NCBI GenBank assembly: GCA_947630175.1
Contig: CANRGJ010000009.1
Coordinates: 1 to 64,000, forward strand
Direction of reading: 5' to 3'
Origin: an uncultured Ruminiclostridium sp.
GTDB taxonomy: Bacteria; Bacillota; Clostridia; Oscillospirales; Ruminococcaceae
Length of the DNA: 64,000 nt
Below are positions 40,479 through 49,626 of the stretch, piece after piece. The notes under the pieces are model-generated. The model was not told where the DNA came from. It did not search any database and was given only the letters and a program-made list of their open reading frames with translations. Positions within the stretch are counted from its first letter, which is position 1; every line of letters starts with the position of its first letter. Position numbers and translations under genes: made by a program.

Positions 40479-41036
40479 TCAGCTCCCGCCTGACGGCGGT
40501 TTTTTCTTTTTCGCTTTAAGCTCCTGTTTTATAGCTTTAAATGCTGTTTCTTCGCCCTGTTCTTTGACTAAAGTCAGCCAGCGCTGAAGAGTACGGGCGG
40601 TGTTATGGTGCATCGTTTTGGGGGCTATCTTGCTTTGGAGGAAATATTCCAGAGCGTCGCCCTGCTTGTAGTTCTTTCCGTGGTAAACGCGGCAGGCGGC
40701 TATCCTGTCACAGCACATTTCTGCGACGTATTTCAGCGGCATTTCCACGGGGACAAGACCTACGCCCTTCTTGTAGTCCTGCCAATATTCCCAGTGGTGT
40801 CTGTTTCTTCCCTTGTGGTGGAGCCATGCGGCGCTGTACCCCTTTTCCCTGCGCTCAAGGTCGTTGGGGGAGCAGTGTCCTGTGAAATATTTTGCGCCTG
40901 CGAGAAATTCGGTGGGGGAATATTTTGAAAGGTCGTGAGTAAGCCCTTGTCGGTAAAGTCCGCATTTAAAGCAGAATTTCCGCACAAGGCGTCTGTGTTT
41001 CATCACCGTTTTAAGATGTCCGAAAAAACCGTTCAT
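40479..41036 (-). CDS. DUF5662 family protein
   Basis: 185 residues: HLKTVMKHRRLVRKFCFKCGLYRQGLTHDLSKYSPTEFLAGAKYF...AWLHHKGRNRHHWEYWQDY. The His/Asp-rich pattern (H-D-L-S-K-Y, H-H-K...H-H-W) is typical of DUF5662 and recalls HD-type metal sites, but no activity is known to me. It overlaps the phosphoesterase gene by 4 nt (ATGA) as last gene of the signalling operon. Confidence 0.82.
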   Translation of the reverse strand: MNGFFGHLKTVMKHRRLVRKFCFKCGLYRQGLTHDLSKYSPTEFLAGAKYFTGHCSPNDLERREKGYSAAWLHHKGRNRHHWEYWQDYKKGVGLVPVEMPLKYVAEMCCDRIAACRVYHGKNYKQGDALEYFLQSKIAPKTMHHNTARTLQRWLTLVKEQGEETAFKAIKQELKAKKKKPPSGGS

Positions 41037-41527
41037 ACCTTGCCTTTCTGATACAAGTCCATATGGCGGAAAATAAGCTCGCCCTTTTCCTCGGTTATCA
41101 GTCCGTAAGAGGGCGGCTGTCCGTCACGGGGCAGGCTTATGCTCCCGGGATTGAACAGGGTTATACCGTCCTCCCTGCAAAGACAGCGGCAATGCGTATG
41201 GCCGAACAATGCCGCCTCGCAGTCGTTCAGCGCGGCGGCGGCAGAAAGTCTGTCCAGTCCGTCCCGCACGCCGAAGGTATGACCGTGGCAGATAAGAAAG
41301 CGGTGTCCCTTTACTTCAACTGCGGCAACGGTGGTCGTCATAGAGCCCCAGTCGCAGTTTCCCCGTACACAATAAGTGTCCGTTCCGCCCATATTCATTG
41401 TGACGGCGGAATATTCGTCCTCCCCGTCGCCGAGGAAAATAAACGCGTCAAAGGGGCGTTCCTGCTCTATCGCCTGCCGCACCGCCATTTCGTTTCGGTG
41501 GCTGTCGGAAATTACGAGTATCTTCAT
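41033..41527 (-). CDS. YfcE-type metallophosphoesterase
   Basis: Small calcineurin-like phosphodiesterase, 164 residues, with dimetal motifs ISDSHRNE (D-x-H), GDGEDEY (GD), GNCD (GNxD) and GHTHC (GHxH). The YfcE/MJ0936 class hydrolyses phosphodiesters in vitro; the natural substrate is usually unknown. Its start lies 80 bp inside the end of the hybrid kinase ORF, a long overlap; AGGTGA serves as ribosome site. Confidence 0.9.
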   Translation of the reverse strand: MKILVISDSHRNEMAVRQAIEQERPFDAFIFLGDGEDEYSAVTMNMGGTDTYCVRGNCDWGSMTTTVAAVEVKGHRFLICHGHTFGVRDGLDRLSAAAALNDCEAALFGHTHCRCLCREDGITLFNPGSISLPRDGQPPSYGLITEEKGELIFRHMDLYQKGKV

Positions 41528-44144
41528 CGTTCACCTGTTCTTTCTTTTTTGCGCCTAGCGCCTCGCCTATCATTTCGTAAACCTTCTTGACGTCAAGGGG
41601 CTTTGAAATATGGGCGTTCATTCCCGCCGCCTTGCTCTTTTCCTCGTCCTCGGAAAAGGCGTTTGCGGTCATAGCGAAGATAGGCACCGTCTTTGCGTCG
41701 GAGCGATTCAGCGCTCTTATGGCTTTTGAGGCGGTAAGTCCGTCCATAATGGGCATTTGTATATCCATAAGGATAACGTCGTAATAGCCTATTTCGGAAT
41801 TGCAGAACATCTCCAGCGCCTTTGAGCCGTCCTCGGCGGACTCTATCTCTGCTCCCGTGGCTTCTCCCAGAAGCTCCACGGCTATCTCGCGGTTAAGCTC
41901 GTTGTCCTCCGCCAGCAGGATATGCCTGCCGCTGAAATCGTACTCCGCACCGTGAGCAGGATTCATATCGAACATAGGATTGTCGGATTTCACGCTTTCC
42001 AAAGCGGCGGCGATGGTGGAGGCGAACAGCGGCTTTGCGATAACTCCCTCAAAGCCTGCGTCGCGGCAGGCGGGCTCTACCTCGGCGGTATCGTAGGCGC
42101 TGATGATTATTACCGCAGTATTATCCCCTGCGATCTCCTTTATCCGCTTTCCCGTTTCCAGTCCGTTTAACTCGGGCATACGCCAGTCGATAAAGCAGAT
42201 GTCGTAATCGTCACCCATTCCGTGGGCAAGCTGTACCTGCGCCGCCGCCTGATAGCCGTTGTCGGTAAATTCGGCGGAGCGCACCTTCATTTTGTTGAGG
42301 ATATCTATGATATGGCGGCAGGTGTCCTCATCGTCGTCCGCCACGAGTATCTTCAGATTTTCGTAATGGACGGGCGGCATTTCAGGAGCTTTGCCGAAAG
42401 GCAGTTCAACGGTAAAGGTGCTTCCCTCGCCGTAAACGCTGTCAACGCTCACCTCTCCGCCCATAAGGCGTGAAAAGCGGCGGACTATCGAAAGTCCCAG
42501 TCCCGTTCCGCCGTAATTCTGCGCTACGTCGGAATTTTCCTGCTCAAAGGACTCGAATATCTTATTGAAATTTTCCTTTTTTATGCCGCAGCCCGTGTCT
42601 ATCACGCAAAAGCGCAGCTTTGCGGTATTCTCGTCGGAATAGGTCTGTTCCACCGTGAGGTGGACGCTTCCGCCCTCAGGGGTGAATTTCAAGGCGTTGC
42701 TGATAAGGTTCGCAAGCACCTGATTAAGTCGGAGGGAATCTCCCACCAGCGTTTCGTCAACGTGACCCTTCAGGATAGTTTCATATTCCACGCCCTTAGC
42801 CTGCGCCTGACTGTGATAGGAGGAGCTGAGCGTTTCCAGGAAGCGGCGGAAGTCGAACGCCTCGTGCTTTATCTCCACCTTGCCGCTTTCTATCTTCGAC
42901 ATATCAAGCACGTCGTTGATAAGGGAGAGGAGGTGATTTGAGGAAAAAGATACTTTTTTCAGGCAGTCCTCCACCTTGACGGGATTGTCTAAATTCTGCC
43001 GTGCAATGACGGTCATACCGATAATTCCGTTCATAGGCGTGCGTATCTCATGGCTCATACGGCTGAGAAATTCGCTTTTTGCAAGGCTGGCGTTCTCTGC
43101 TCTCAGTTGCGCGGCTCTCACCTCTTCGTTTATGGCATGAAGCTCGCGCTCGTTGCGGTGAACGTGAATAACGTACACGGCAAAGGTGCATAAAAGTGAG
43201 ATTATCACAAGAATAAACACGCTGACGGTATTTACGTTCAGCCTGTCCGCCATATCGTCAAGAGAATCCTTGATTACGGAAAAGGGCATTTCCGTCAGCA
43301 TATACCAGTTCGTTCCCTCTATGGGCGCGTAATACATATACATAGGGTCGTCGCCGATAACGTATACCGCCAGTCCCTCGCCGCCGTTTTCGATGTTGCT
43401 TTTAAGCTGCTGAACGTCCACGTCCCCCGTCATAGTCACGTTGTGGCTGAGGGAGGAGAAAAGGTTCACGCCGTCGGATATTTCCTTGTGGGAAAAATTC
43501 TTGATGACGTAACTGCCGTCGGTGTTTATTATGCTGCTGTTGCTGTGGTCGCCCTCTCTGTGGAGAGAAAGCTGACCCGCAAGCTCCTCAAGGGAGATCC
43601 CCCCGATTATCGCAACGTATTCCGTCTCGCCGTTGGAAACGGGAGCTATGCTTATTCCCATCATTACCATATCGCTGCCGAGGAACGCCTCGTTGTAGGA
43701 GATATGTCCCTTGTCATCGCCGCTGAGCAATGCTCCCACAAAGCTTATCCTTGACGCGGCGGGAAATTCGCCGTCTGCGCCGTGGCATATGCCTTTGCTG
43801 TCCAGCAGTGCGAGATAGTCAAAGCTGTTCACGCTCTCCGACTTGCTCAGAAAAGCCTTTATGGAGCTTTGGTCTGTCATATCGTCCTCTCTGACGGAGG
43901 CGGCTATGGTGCGCAGCTTGGAAAAACAGCTTTCAATGCTGGTCTCAAAATGTCCCGTGGTCTGAAGGGTTATCTCCTTGAGATAAAGCTGGCTCAGCTC
44001 ACGCCCCGTGGTTATGGTCAGACCCTCGGATTCTCTGCTGAGGTGGAAAAATCCTGCAACGCACACGCCCAGCACTATCACCGCCATAATTACGGGAACA
44101 AGGATCCTTGTTTTCCCTGCGGCTCTTTTTTTATCGTTTTTCAT
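41448..44144 (-). CDS. Hybrid sensor histidine kinase with two receiver domains
   Basis: 898-residue membrane kinase. TM1 (about 14-34), a large extracytoplasmic sensor probably of the Cache type (about 35-300), TM2 (VFILVIISLLCTFAVYVIHV), then HisKA with the phospho-His in SHEIRTPMNGIIGM (about 364), HATPase (NALKFTPEGG, DTGCGI, GGTGLGLSIV), receiver 1 (ILVADDDED..IDWRMPEL, Asp about 652) and receiver 2 (ILLAEDNELNRE..LMDIQMPIMDG, Asp about 792; SKP-Lys near the end). No output domain and no cognate regulator gene are adjacent. It overlaps the upstream lipoprotein gene (ATGA), so the lipoprotein probably feeds its sensor domain. Confidence 0.92.
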   Translation of the reverse strand: MKNDKKRAAGKTRILVPVIMAVIVLGVCVAGFFHLSRESEGLTITTGRELSQLYLKEITLQTTGHFETSIESCFSKLRTIAASVREDDMTDQSSIKAFLSKSESVNSFDYLALLDSKGICHGADGEFPAASRISFVGALLSGDDKGHISYNEAFLGSDMVMMGISIAPVSNGETEYVAIIGGISLEELAGQLSLHREGDHSNSSIINTDGSYVIKNFSHKEISDGVNLFSSLSHNVTMTGDVDVQQLKSNIENGGEGLAVYVIGDDPMYMYYAPIEGTNWYMLTEMPFSVIKDSLDDMADRLNVNTVSVFILVIISLLCTFAVYVIHVHRNERELHAINEEVRAAQLRAENASLAKSEFLSRMSHEIRTPMNGIIGMTVIARQNLDNPVKVEDCLKKVSFSSNHLLSLINDVLDMSKIESGKVEIKHEAFDFRRFLETLSSSYHSQAQAKGVEYETILKGHVDETLVGDSLRLNQVLANLISNALKFTPEGGSVHLTVEQTYSDENTAKLRFCVIDTGCGIKKENFNKIFESFEQENSDVAQNYGGTGLGLSIVRRFSRLMGGEVSVDSVYGEGSTFTVELPFGKAPEMPPVHYENLKILVADDDEDTCRHIIDILNKMKVRSAEFTDNGYQAAAQVQLAHGMGDDYDICFIDWRMPELNGLETGKRIKEIAGDNTAVIIISAYDTAEVEPACRDAGFEGVIAKPLFASTIAAALESVKSDNPMFDMNPAHGAEYDFSGRHILLAEDNELNREIAVELLGEATGAEIESAEDGSKALEMFCNSEIGYYDVILMDIQMPIMDGLTASKAIRALNRSDAKTVPIFAMTANAFSEDEEKSKAAGMNAHISKPLDVKKVYEMIGEALGAKKKEQVNDEDTRNFRQPPKRNGGAAGDRAGTPL

Positions 44145-46090
44145 TTCGAGGACGTTATCCTCCCCTCTATGCGGGTGTCAAAGCCTTCCGCCTTGTGTGC
44201 GGCAAAATATTTTCCAAGAACGTCGGCGCAGTTCAGCCCTGTTTCCCGCACGAGTTGAACGTCCTGCGCAAGGGGCGCAGTGTCGCTGTACACATTGAGC
44301 ATTGTGTAGCCGTCGCCTGAATCCTCTATATATCCTTTATTGCCCGCCATATAATCGGTAACGGCTATGGTGAATTCATCGCTGTCCTTTATGGGCGTTC
44401 CGTCGGGGAGGGTCATTGAGGTTATCTCCCCTGTTTCGGGGTCAAAGGAATAGCACATACCCGAAACATTGAGGAAGCGTCCGCTGGGAATATCGTTGTC
44501 ACGGACAAGCTGTGAAACGCCGTTTTCCAGCATTTCACGAATGACCCTGCCGTTTGTTTTCAACACCACTATCTTATTATCGTAAGGGCAGACTGCGTCA
44601 AGGTCGGCTCCCAGAACGTCCCCCTCGTAAAGACTGCTTCTTATACTGCCGCCGTTGATGAAGCCGATGTCCGATTCAGCCGCCTCTCTCACGGCGTCGC
44701 TCACAAGGTTGCCTATCTCTGTTTCTCCAAGGCGCACATTGTAGTTTTCACAGATCATATCATGCTCCACCCAGCCCACGATGGAAACGTCGCTGTTGAT
44801 CTCCTCTCTGCCGCTGTAATAATAATCGTCGAACTGCTCCAGCACGGCGGAAAGCTCCGCACTGCCCAGAAGCACACGGTCGAAGCGGTTGGCGATATAG
44901 CACATCAGATCGGTGGGTATCCTGATGTTGTAAACATAGCCGCCGTCAATGCAGCTTTTCAGTCCGTCGGGGATCTCTCCGCCGTTTTTCACCCCTTCAG
45001 TCAGATAAGTCTGAGCAGCGCCTATGTCTTTGATAAGCGCCTCCTGTCCCTTGGTGGTGGAGAGCAGGGAAAGCATACGGTGGCAGGCGTCCAGCTTTTT
45101 GGGATCGTTCTGCTCAAGAGAGGCGTTTATTCCCAGAAAAGCGCAGGGAGCGCTGACTGTCCAGGGCTGATTCCCCTCGTCGCTGAGGAAAGGGATCATC
45201 TCATATTCATAGTCCTTTCCCTCACTGCGAATGGTGTCGTAAAGATTAACTCCGCCATAAGTGAGGAGCATAGTGCCGTTTCCCATACGTTCAATAACGT
45301 GAGCCGACTGTCCCTCCAAGGTGTAGGGGTCAAAATATCCCTCCTCCACCATTTTCATAGGAAAGTCCAGAGCGTTGTCAAATGCTCCCGTAAAGCTTCC
45401 GTTTCCCTGTTTTATGTTGTCCGACCAGATTATTCCCTCCGACTGGGCAAGATAATCGGGCACGTGATTTCCAATATAGAAAGAGCCGAGAGAGCCAAGG
45501 TCCGTCGCGTATATGCTGAACAGGGTCCCGTCCTCACCCGTGCCCTTTTTCGCCTTGCTCCCCGCTTCAAGGAGAGCCAGCAGGTCGGAACGGCTTTCTA
45601 TCTTGTCAAAGCCCAGCTCCTTTGCTATGGTTACGTTGTAGATATATCCGCTGTACTGACCGGGCAGGGGGATATACTTAGCCTGTCCGTTCACCATATA
45701 CGACCTCATAACTTGTGAGGAATAACGGGAGGTATACTCCATTTCGCTCAGGTCGGCAAGGTAATCGGAAACGTTGGCGGAGGGGGTGAGCACCGTCACA
45801 ATGTCCGTGCCGTGTCCGTTCAGCAGGCGGCGTTCCGACTGTCCGCTGACGGTAGCCACCGCATTTATCTCTATTTGCAGGTCGATATCCGTGTAGGTGC
45901 TTTCAAGCAAAGCCTCGAACTCAGGCAGCTTTGTAGGATAGAGCATAGTTATGACTGCCTTTTCGCCGCTGTCAGCGTTGCTCTCGTCAGGCTGGCAGGC
46001 GGAAAAGCCCGTCAGAACAGCTCCGCATAAAAGCAGGCAGGCAGTACGACGGATAAAATTATTCTTTTTATTTTTTAAAGTAAATTTCAT
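44141..46090 (-). CDS. Lipoprotein fusing a solute-binding domain to a 5'-nucleotidase C-terminal domain
   Basis: 649 residues from ATG 46090 (the ORF extends 10 codons further but without a ribosome site). Lipoprotein signal FIRRTACLLLCGAVLTGFSAC. Residues about 35-425 match a family 1 solute-binding protein (ITMLYPTKLPEFEALLESTYTDIDLQIE...YIYNVTIAKELGFDKIESRSDLLALLEAGSKAKKG). About 433-640 match 5_nucleotid_C (ENYNVRLGETEIGNLVSDAVREAAESDIGFINGGSIRSSLYEGDV...AVCPYDNKIVVLKTNGRVIREMLENG...TIAVTDYMAGNKGY). The catalytic metallophosphatase domain that normally precedes this is missing. First gene of the kinase operon, with promoter at 46127-46156. Confidence 0.85.
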   Translation of the reverse strand: MKFTLKNKKNNFIRRTACLLLCGAVLTGFSACQPDESNADSGEKAVITMLYPTKLPEFEALLESTYTDIDLQIEINAVATVSGQSERRLLNGHGTDIVTVLTPSANVSDYLADLSEMEYTSRYSSQVMRSYMVNGQAKYIPLPGQYSGYIYNVTIAKELGFDKIESRSDLLALLEAGSKAKKGTGEDGTLFSIYATDLGSLGSFYIGNHVPDYLAQSEGIIWSDNIKQGNGSFTGAFDNALDFPMKMVEEGYFDPYTLEGQSAHVIERMGNGTMLLTYGGVNLYDTIRSEGKDYEYEMIPFLSDEGNQPWTVSAPCAFLGINASLEQNDPKKLDACHRMLSLLSTTKGQEALIKDIGAAQTYLTEGVKNGGEIPDGLKSCIDGGYVYNIRIPTDLMCYIANRFDRVLLGSAELSAVLEQFDDYYYSGREEINSDVSIVGWVEHDMICENYNVRLGETEIGNLVSDAVREAAESDIGFINGGSIRSSLYEGDVLGADLDAVCPYDNKIVVLKTNGRVIREMLENGVSQLVRDNDIPSGRFLNVSGMCYSFDPETGEITSMTLPDGTPIKDSDEFTIAVTDYMAGNKGYIEDSGDGYTMLNVYSDTAPLAQDVQLVRETGLNCADVLGKYFAAHKAEGFDTRIEGRITSSK

Positions 46091-46126
46091 TAAAATACCT
46101 CTGATGATAAAAATATACACACTATT

Positions 46127-46156
46127 ATTATATCATCACTGCTCGTCCGTTGTCAA
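46127..46156 (-). promoter_or_regulatory. Promoter of the SBP-nucleotidase/kinase operon
   Basis: Minus strand TTGACA (46151-46156), 18 bp, TATAAT (46127-46132). Confidence 0.8.
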
Positions 46157-46173
46157 TATATAGGGATAAAAAG

Positions 46174-46202
46174 AAAACGGCAGAAATTATCTGCCGTTTT
46201 AT
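46174..46202. terminator. Terminator of MATE transporter 1 operon
   Basis: AAAACGGCAGA-AATTA-TCTGCCGTTTT; on the minus strand followed by CTTTTT. Confidence 0.9.
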
Positions 46203-46216
46203 GCTTCTTATTTCGT

Positions 46217-47581
46217 TTACTGAGCGTTCTGCTGAACGGCAAACCGCTTTGACGGTCGGATAATCAGGGTCATTATCAGTATTGCGACGGCGGTCGCTCC
46301 GAGGCTCAGGGGGTAGACCTGCATTATGGTGGTGAACGAGGGGTACCATTTGAACACCGTAAACATCCACGCAAGGCGTATGCCGCAAATGCCGAACACA
46401 GAGCACAATGCGGGGATCATTGACATTCCGAAGCCGCGCAGATACCCTGACAATACCTCCTGCGGAACGCTGAAAATATATGCGAAGAAGATATACTCAA
46501 GGCGGATATAGCCTGTGTTTATCACTTCTATATCCCCGTTGAACACGGACAAGAGGTTTTTTCCGAAAAGCAGGATAAGCCCGCAGCTTGCCGCAGTTGC
46601 GATATAGCTTTCTATAATGCACATTTTAAGGGATTTTTTACACCTGTCGGCTTTTCCTGCACCGTAGTTCTGTCCCACGAAGGTGGTGCAGGTCTGACCG
46701 AAGGAGTTCATCACGTAATAAGCGAATATCTCCAGATTGTACGCCGCCGAGGACGCCGCCATAACGGTGGTTCCAAGGCTGTTCACCGAGGTCTGCACCA
46801 CTATGTTGGCAAGGGAGAATATCATACTTTGTATTCCCGACGGAACGCCTATTTTCAGAATGTTCAGAAGCGTCCTGCCGTCTATGCGAAGCTGTTTTGG
46901 CGTCAGCTTTACTTCAAGTTTCGTCTTTACAAGACAGATAAACAGGATTATTGCGCTGAACAGATTGGAAAGGACAGTCGCCGCCGCAACGCCGTCCACG
47001 TCCATTCCAAGCACCATTACGAAAAACAGGTTCAAAATGACGTTCAGAACGCCTGATACCGCAAGCGCCGCCAGCGGTATCTTTGTGTTGCCGCAGCTTC
47101 GGAAAATTGCAGATTCAAAGTTGTACAGCAGTATCACGGGCATTCCCAGAAAATAAATGCGAAGATACTTCACCGCCATATCGAAAACCTCAGCGGGAAC
47201 GTCCAGCATTCTCACAACGCCCTCCGCTATAAGTTCGCCAATTGCGGTCATAAGGATACCGCCTAAAAGGGCGAATATGACGGAGGTATGTACGGCTTTT
47301 GAGGTGACCTTTTGGTTTCGCTGACCGATAGCTTTGGCGATGATAACATTGCTTCCCAGGGATATACCCACGAAAAAATTCACTAATAGTGAGATAACAG
47401 GGGCGTTGCCGCCTACCGCCGCCATGGCGGATTTGCCGAAATCACCGGGAATCTGACCCACTACCGCAAGGTCAGCCGCGTTGAAAAGCTGCTGCAATAT
47501 CCCAGTTGCGGCAAGGGGAACGGCGTATTTTATTATCTGGCGCCCGATAGCGCCGTTTGTAAGGTCTGTCTTTTTTTGCAT
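46217..47581 (-). CDS. MATE family efflux transporter 1
   Basis: Na+ or H+-coupled multidrug/metabolite exporter of the MATE (NorM/DinF) family, 454 residues with twelve predicted TM helices in two similar halves; GMPVILLYNFESAIFRSCGNTKIPL and NFFVGISLGSNVIIAKAIGQRN are typical. Start ATG 47581. It follows the DUF389 gene by 19 bp, so it is probably cotranscribed with it. Substrate unknown. Confidence 0.93.
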   Translation of the reverse strand: MQKKTDLTNGAIGRQIIKYAVPLAATGILQQLFNAADLAVVGQIPGDFGKSAMAAVGGNAPVISLLVNFFVGISLGSNVIIAKAIGQRNQKVTSKAVHTSVIFALLGGILMTAIGELIAEGVVRMLDVPAEVFDMAVKYLRIYFLGMPVILLYNFESAIFRSCGNTKIPLAALAVSGVLNVILNLFFVMVLGMDVDGVAAATVLSNLFSAIILFICLVKTKLEVKLTPKQLRIDGRTLLNILKIGVPSGIQSMIFSLANIVVQTSVNSLGTTVMAASSAAYNLEIFAYYVMNSFGQTCTTFVGQNYGAGKADRCKKSLKMCIIESYIATAASCGLILLFGKNLLSVFNGDIEVINTGYIRLEYIFFAYIFSVPQEVLSGYLRGFGMSMIPALCSVFGICGIRLAWMFTVFKWYPSFTTIMQVYPLSLGATAVAILIMTLIIRPSKRFAVQQNAQ

Positions 47582-47600
47582 AGGTTTTCTCGTTTCTGTT

Positions 47601-48953
47601 TTATTCTTCGGGAGGGGATTTCTGCTCAGGGGGCTGTATTTCCAGCGTTACGGAGGAAACGCCGCTTTCCGTTTTAAGGAAGTTTTCTATGGTTGTAAGC
47701 TCGTCGTCGGTAAGAGGAGCTGTCGCCTGGGCGGTCAGGAGGAGCGAAGACCCGTTTTCGCCGTACATCAGCCCACAGCTTACCTTATCCAGCTTTGTGA
47801 ATACGTCTGAGGTCTTTTCGGAAAGCTGTTTGCAGTCGATACGGTCTTTCATATCCTGAGATAAAGCCTCATTTTTCTCCTTTTCCGCCTGAAGCTCCTC
47901 TTGGAGTTGATGAATGGTGTTTTCCTGGACGGCGATCGTCACCTTGTCCCCGTCTGCGCCCTCCACCGTTTTGTTCTGGGTAACTCTGAGAGTGTAGCCT
48001 GAAAGGTCGTAATCCGCAAGTTTTTGTTCAAGCTCGGATATCCTCTGGTCGGAAAGCTGAGTTCCCACAAGGGAAACGGAGATGACTTTGTTCTGATTGT
48101 CCGCACTGCTCTGCACAAGCTGAGTGTCCGCAAAGACAAATTCCGATTTAAGATAATTTGAAATGTTGCTGTCCAGCACGGAAAGGTACACCGTGTACGC
48201 TCCGCCGATTATGCTGGGTATCACCGTTATCACTATCAATGCCTTGATTATGTGATTTATGCGCTTTTGCCGCTTCGTATCAAGCTCTTCCCTTACAGGA
48301 ACGCCTAACAGCTTTGTGACGATAAGCGCTGAAAGAGCTATGAACAGCGTGTTTATTGCGAAAAGGTAAAATGCTCCCAAAACGAAGTTGAGCTGACCCG
48401 TGGCTATGCCGTAGCCCACCGTGCAAAGCGGCGGCATAAGCGCTGTTGCGATAGCTACGCCGGGGATAACGTTGCTGGTCTTCTTTCTCGTGTTGCCGAT
48501 ACTGCCTGCGATTCCGCCGAACAGGGCTATCAGCACGTCCCAGATGGTGGGACTGGTGCGGGCTATCATCTCCTCCGTCGCCACGTTAAGGGGAGAAAGG
48601 GCAAAGTATATAGTGGAGGCGATAAGGCTTATCATCACCTGAGTGCCGAAGCGTGCCGCCGCCTTTCTCAGCATGGCAAGGTCGTGAATGGCGAGGGAAT
48701 AGCCGATAGTGAGGATACCACTCATCAGCGGAGAGATGAGCATAGCGCCGATTATCACTGCCGTGGAGTTGACGTTAAGCCCGATAGACGCTATCAGGAT
48801 CGCCAGCATAAGTATCCACATATTTGCGCCGTGAATGACCGTGTTTTCCTCCATCATATCGTGAAGCTCGTCGTATGACAGCATATTGCTACGCATATCA
48901 AGGAGGTTGTGAAAGTAGGTCTTTATTGAATGTTTTTTCGTTTCGCTGTCCAT
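47601..48953 (-). CDS. DUF389 family membrane protein
   Basis: 450 residues: N-terminal TM block with the DUF389/TIGR00341 core (GLNVNSTAVIIGAMLISPLMSGILTIGYSLAIHD...GGIAGSIGNTRKKTSNVIPGVAIATALMPPLCTVGYG), about six TM segments, then a periplasmic-side coiled-coil region (EQKLADYDLSGYTLRV...QLQEELQAEKEKNEALSQDMKD). The biochemical role of the family is not established. Middle gene of a three-gene minus-strand operon. Confidence 0.88.
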   Translation of the reverse strand: MDSETKKHSIKTYFHNLLDMRSNMLSYDELHDMMEENTVIHGANMWILMLAILIASIGLNVNSTAVIIGAMLISPLMSGILTIGYSLAIHDLAMLRKAAARFGTQVMISLIASTIYFALSPLNVATEEMIARTSPTIWDVLIALFGGIAGSIGNTRKKTSNVIPGVAIATALMPPLCTVGYGIATGQLNFVLGAFYLFAINTLFIALSALIVTKLLGVPVREELDTKRQKRINHIIKALIVITVIPSIIGGAYTVYLSVLDSNISNYLKSEFVFADTQLVQSSADNQNKVISVSLVGTQLSDQRISELEQKLADYDLSGYTLRVTQNKTVEGADGDKVTIAVQENTIHQLQEELQAEKEKNEALSQDMKDRIDCKQLSEKTSDVFTKLDKVSCGLMYGENGSSLLLTAQATAPLTDDELTTIENFLKTESGVSSVTLEIQPPEQKSPPEE

Positions 48954-48975
48954 TTTTATCTGTCCTTTTTGAAAT

Positions 48976-49467
48976 TCATTCGGTCGTATCTTCGGCCTGC
49001 TCCACCACTATCTTTGTGGAGTTGAGCCGCTTCAGCGTGCGCTTGGCAAGGCGGATGCGGGGATTTTCCACTATCCAGATGTTTGCCGCCTCCCATACCG
49101 CAAATGAGCCTACAATCGAGATAAGCTCCACGGGAACTGAGCCGATAACTCCGTCCAGAAGTATTGCCGCCGCCACGAATACCACGCCGATACAAAGCAG
49201 CCATAGCTGTTTTATAAGGTTCAGCTTTTTCTGGGCGGCGTTGTGTCGCTCCTGCTCCCGTATCGTTTCCTGAAACGCGCCCTTTACCCGTTCAAAATCA
49301 ACGGGTCCGCCGCATTTTATTTTCAAAACGGTGTCCTCGCCTATCTCCTGCCTGCCGTACTGCCTTGAAAGATAATCCGCAACGTCGCTGTTCAGCGTGC
49401 GGCAGCTTTCGTCAAAGGGGTCGTACAGGTCCTTTTCCTCTTGTATTTTCAGCTTTATCTCGTGCAT
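48976..49467 (-). CDS. Small membrane protein of unknown function
   Basis: 163 residues from ATG 49467 (CAGGAGGACGAAA ahead of it); the 46 upstream codons overlap the promoter and are not used. A soluble N-terminal part (EEKDLYDPFDESCRTLNSDVADYLSRQYGRQEIGEDTVLKIKC) precedes two TM helices (LWLLCIGVVFVAAAILL and VELISIVGSFAVWEAANIWI) and a basic tail. No family recognised. Heads the operon with DUF389 and MATE 1; promoter at 49520-49548 (TTGACA-17-TAAAAT). Confidence 0.75.
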   Translation of the reverse strand: MHEIKLKIQEEKDLYDPFDESCRTLNSDVADYLSRQYGRQEIGEDTVLKIKCGGPVDFERVKGAFQETIREQERHNAAQKKLNLIKQLWLLCIGVVFVAAAILLDGVIGSVPVELISIVGSFAVWEAANIWIVENPRIRLAKRTLKRLNSTKIVVEQAEDTTE

Positions 49468-49519
49468 TTTCGTCCTCCTGTGCGGTGACATTGCCGTTTT
49501 CGGCTTTTTATCAATGTTT

Positions 49520-49548
49520 ATTTTACGCTCTTTCGGCGGTAATGTCAA
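49520..49548 (-). promoter_or_regulatory. Promoter of the small membrane protein-DUF389-MATE operon
   Basis: Minus strand TTGACA (49543-49548), 17 bp, TAAAAT (49520-49525). Confidence 0.75.
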
Positions 49549-49572
49549 GGCTGTATCAAGGCAAGGGAAAGT

Positions 49573-49602
49573 AAAAAGCGCCGACGACGCAGGCGCTTTT
49601 TC
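49573..49602. terminator. Terminator of MATE transporter 2
   Basis: AAAAAGCGCC-GACGACGCA-GGCGCTTTTT, T run on both strands. Confidence 0.9.
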
Positions 49603-49626
49603 CATTAAAATATATTTAATCAGAAG

